Below are positions 61,928 through 64,000 of a stretch of DNA of 64,000 bases, piece by piece; position 1 is the first letter of the stretch, and each line of letters opens with the position of its first letter. Source of the stretch: CAYSWV01 sp964434865. Its GTDB lineage: Bacteria; Cyanobacteriota; Cyanobacteriia; Thermostichales; Thermostichaceae. The DNA lies in assembly GCA_964434865.1 (NCBI GenBank), contig CAYSWV010000008.1:59494-123493 (forward strand). The letters are read 5' to 3'. A program made the position numbers and the translations under genes. The notes below the pieces were generated by a model, which was not told where the DNA came from, searched no databases, and was given only the letters and a program-made list of their open reading frames with translations.

Positions 61928-62812
61928 TTAGGGGCTGGGCGCATCAGCCTCCACCGATGTCTCATCAGAGGTTGCTTCCGGATGACTAGCTTCTGGTGTA
62001 CTAATGGAATTAAGCTGATCATAGAAACTAAAGACTTGCTGAGCCATGAGTTCAACTTCTCTTTTTTGTTGGCCTTCTGGAGCTAGCGCAATAGCCTCAT
62101 CAAATAAAGATTCTACTTGAGCTCTGACAGCCTCATCTTGGGCTCGAGTACTCAGAGCTAGAGCTTTACTTAGAACCAACGTATAGTCCGTTTCATCTTC
62201 AGCAATCAGGTTGTCATAGATCTCAATGGCTTCATCGGTCCGAGCCACTTGAGCATAAATGCGAGCTAGTTGTAATTGCAATGATCTAGAGTCAGGATCA
62301 GTTGCAAGCTGTTGGTTGATCAGGGCAATAGCACTATCAGCATCATCAGCCTGGACCTGAGCATCCAAGAGTTCTTGAAAGAGAGTGGGATTCTCTGGAT
62401 TCTGCTCATAGAGTTCTTGATACAGCGCAACAGCCCCAGGGGCATCTTGAGTCCGAACTTTAAGGCGAGCCAAGGTTAACTGATAGCTCTCATTATCAGG
62501 TTGTAGTTCTAGAAGCTTAGTGACATGCGGTAGAGCCGCTTCATAATCTTGCAATTCGATATTGAGTCGAACCAAAGTACTCAAGGCAAACTCGTTATTG
62601 GGTTCACGTACCAGTACCTCTTCGTAGCCCTCAATCTCAACCTGGATCTGCTCAGGGGTGATCTGATTATGAGCATTGTAGTCATTAGAAGGGCCAAAGA
62701 CCGCAAATAAAGGTCCCATCGACAACCCTAAGAGGATCAAAGGCCCAAAAACAGCTAGGCTAATTTTACCTATGCGAGTCACTAATGAGTTTTTAGAACT
62801 TGATTCAGGCAC
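61928..62812 (-). CDS. membrane-anchored TPR protein
   Basis: This 294-residue protein has one N-terminal membrane segment (ISLAVFGPLILLGLSMGPLF, about residues 17-36) and five to six tetratricopeptide repeats (about 55-250), for example NEFALSTLVRLNIELQDYEAA and LQLQLARIYAQVARTDEA. The C-terminus is acidic and Ser/Thr-rich. The start is a GTG with GGGAGAG five bases upstream. It probably serves as a protein-binding scaffold and precedes the GT39 gene in a likely operon. Confidence 0.82.
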   Translation of the reverse strand: MPESSSKNSLVTRIGKISLAVFGPLILLGLSMGPLFAVFGPSNDYNAHNQITPEQIQVEIEGYEEVLVREPNNEFALSTLVRLNIELQDYEAALPHVTKLLELQPDNESYQLTLARLKVRTQDAPGAVALYQELYEQNPENPTLFQELLDAQVQADDADSAIALINQQLATDPDSRSLQLQLARIYAQVARTDEAIEIYDNLIAEDETDYTLVLSKALALSTRAQDEAVRAQVESLFDEAIALAPEGQQKREVELMAQQVFSFYDQLNSISTPEASHPEATSDETSVEADAPSP

Positions 62813-62850
62813 AACACTCTCCCTCTAAACATGAGACATTGATCGAGCTC

Positions 62851-62920
62851 TTAGTTACAACCTTTTAGTTACAACCTTTTAGTTACAACCTTTTAGTTAC
62901 AACCCTTTTAAGTCACAACC
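62851..62920. repeat. 14-bp tandem repeat upstream of the TPR gene
   Basis: TTAGTTACAACCTT is repeated three times exactly (62851-62892), a fourth time with one change (62893-62906) and then in a degenerate copy to 62920. It ends about 40 bases before the start of the TPR gene, so it lies in its leader or promoter. Confidence 0.9.
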
Positions 62921-63260
62921 TGTCGTGATCGGTAATCTGATCTCTCTTGATGATCCCGCAAACAGATGCCTGCATTTATCCTGTCAGAACCCGTTTGAGT
63001 CATCAACAAGTAAATGTAGCATTCTAACTAGCCTAGTTGCCCCTCTCTTAAACCTAATTCGAACAGCTGAAAGCCAGGATCATCCTATCCAATGCCAGGA
63101 TTAGTGCCGTGATCGGAAGGGTTGTCAATGACAGAGTCCAGATGCGTAGTTTCCAGATTCAGCTGAAAGTAGCGGCATGCGGGGAAACTTGATCGTGTAT
63201 TCTGACTTCAGCTTGGACGACAGGTTCGCCTTCTAGGTAGGATCTTAAGGTGGCTGGACT
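62921..63260. other. intergenic region without a recognised gene
   Basis: These 340 bases separate the divergent TPR and glycosyltransferase genes. No open frame with a ribosome-binding site and no RNA gene is recognised. Promoters for both genes are expected here, but no box pair stands out. Confidence 0.5.
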
Positions 63261-64000
63261 ATGGATCACTCAACAACTTGGATGGACTGTCCTTCGTTTG
63301 AACACTACACTATCCTCGGAATTCCGGTTCATACTTTAAAGGCAGTATCATCATCCGAATCTGTGACAAAATATGCAGCCTGGATTCGAGATCAAATTGA
63401 GGCTGGTCAAGGCGGACATATCGTGACCTGCAATGCTGAGATGATCATGATGGCCCAAAACGATCCGGCTTTTGCAAGGTTGATTCAAGCAGCAACAGTT
63501 GTCCCCCCTGATGGAGCGGGGGTAGTTTGGGCTCTAAGGCGTCAAGGTATTGTGGCCCACCGTTCCCCGGGTATTGAAATTGCTGAAGCTTTACTGAGAC
63601 TAGCAGCCCAACACTACTACACAGTAGCTCTGATTGGAGGCCTACCTCATGTCATTGAGACAGCAACCGTCCAATTACAGTCCTATCATCCTCAGCTACA
63701 GCTATGGTCTCATCATGGTTATTTCACACCTGAGCAAGAACGCTCTATCTTAGACCATCTTTCAAATACCCAACCTCCTTTGATCTTTGTTGGGCTAGGG
63801 TCACCGCGGCAGGAGTTTTGGATCCAAGCCCATCAAGCAGTATCACCCCAATCTATGTGGATCGGAGTAGGGGGTAGTTTTGACATTTGGGGTGGTATTA
63901 AGCAGCGAGCTCCCCTTTGGCTGCGAGAGCATCAACTGGAATGGCTCTATCGCCTTTATCAAGAACCTTGGCGGTGGCGACGGATGTTAGCTTTACCTCA
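63261..64000 (+). CDS. WecG/TagA/CpsF-family glycosyltransferase (3' end outside window)
   Basis: The frame is open from the ATG at 63261 to the end of the window (246 codons). The product shows the GT26 family motifs: VTCNAEMIMMAQND, VVPPDGAGVVWALR, SPGIEIAEALL, LIGG, IFVGLGSPRQEFWI and GVGGSFDIWGG, followed by LEWLYRLYQEPWRWRRM. These enzymes add N-acetylmannosaminuronic acid, N-acetylmannosamine or glucose to lipid-linked sugars in polysaccharide synthesis; the sugar used here is unknown. Only a few C-terminal residues are missing. AAGGTGG lies seven bases before the ATG. Confidence 0.93.
   Translation, partial: MDHSTTWMDCPSFEHYTILGIPVHTLKAVSSSESVTKYAAWIRDQIEAGQGGHIVTCNAEMIMMAQNDPAFARLIQAATVVPPDGAGVVWALRRQGIVAHRSPGIEIAEALLRLAAQHYYTVALIGGLPHVIETATVQLQSYHPQLQLWSHHGYFTPEQERSILDHLSNTQPPLIFVGLGSPRQEFWIQAHQAVSPQSMWIGVGGSFDIWGGIKQRAPLWLREHQLEWLYRLYQEPWRWRRMLALP

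Noticed and set aside
1..64000. tRNA, rRNA, insertion sequence or prophage
   Set aside because: I looked for T-arm motifs, transposase and integrase motifs and terminal inverted repeats and found none convincing.

Overview
The window is cyanobacterial chromosomal DNA. The evidence is a set of genes found together only in oxygenic phototrophs: photosystem II proteins PsbX and Psb28, the catalytic chain of ferredoxin-thioredoxin reductase, NDH-1 subunits NdhF1 and NdhD1, a Gap2-type glyceraldehyde-3-phosphate dehydrogenase, an MgdA-like glucolipid synthase, an RRM-type cold-shock RNA-binding protein and several cyanobacterial hypothetical families. Base composition is intermediate and genes are closely packed on both strands. 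I saw no transposase, prophage, CRISPR array, rRNA or tRNA. Five runs of exactly 100 N mark scaffold gaps, so the sequence is a draft. Three of the gaps sit inside short tandem repeats whose true length is therefore unknown.

Layout. 1-11.6 kb: the end of an FAD-dependent oxidoreductase, a large PAS-GAF-GGDEF-EAL protein, radC, moaE with a partner gene, glgA and a Cache-domain hybrid histidine kinase. 11.6-16.4 kb: metK behind a well-formed promoter and SAM-I riboswitch, a DUF4278 protein and the rsmE-prmA methyltransferase pair. 16.4-20.6 kb: an ACT-domain protein, a small double-glycine-leader peptide, Mini-III RNase, a HAD hydrolase, psbX, ftrC and a universal stress protein. 20.7-26.1 kb: a chemotaxis-like signalling cluster (CheA hybrid with a hexapeptide-repeat linker, CheW, OmpR-type regulator) and a metal-binding HMA protein. 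26-36 kb: housekeeping and lipid genes (alpha/beta hydrolase, mgdA-like, ylqD, hemC, HIT, cNMP-binding protein, gap2, FHA protein, rbp, lgt). 36-42 kb: the ndhF1-ndhD1 operon with a textbook terminator, an exported protein and trmJ. 42-49 kb: a Ser/Thr kinase-TPR protein, an atypical LuxR regulator, an HtrA-like protease, a small unknown protein and an LDH/MDH-family dehydrogenase. 49-55 kb: psb28, a GH30 glycosidase, a Tat-exported FGE-fold protein and the egtB-egtD ergothioneine pair. 55-64 kb: an M14-type deacylase, a lone pstB, a WG-repeat protein, an HD-domain protein, a GT39 glycosyltransferase, a TPR protein and the start of a WecG/TagA glycosyltransferase.

The most interesting items are the double-glycine-leader peptide (17.3-17.6 kb), the promoter/SAM-I riboswitch/metK unit, a hairpin that covers the ribosome-binding site of the RNA-binding protein gene, a LuxR regulator whose receiver lacks key phosphorylation residues, and a genome-wide habit of tandemly duplicating 13-18 bp units both between genes and inside coding sequence. 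Annotations rest on reading motifs by eye; no database search was possible.
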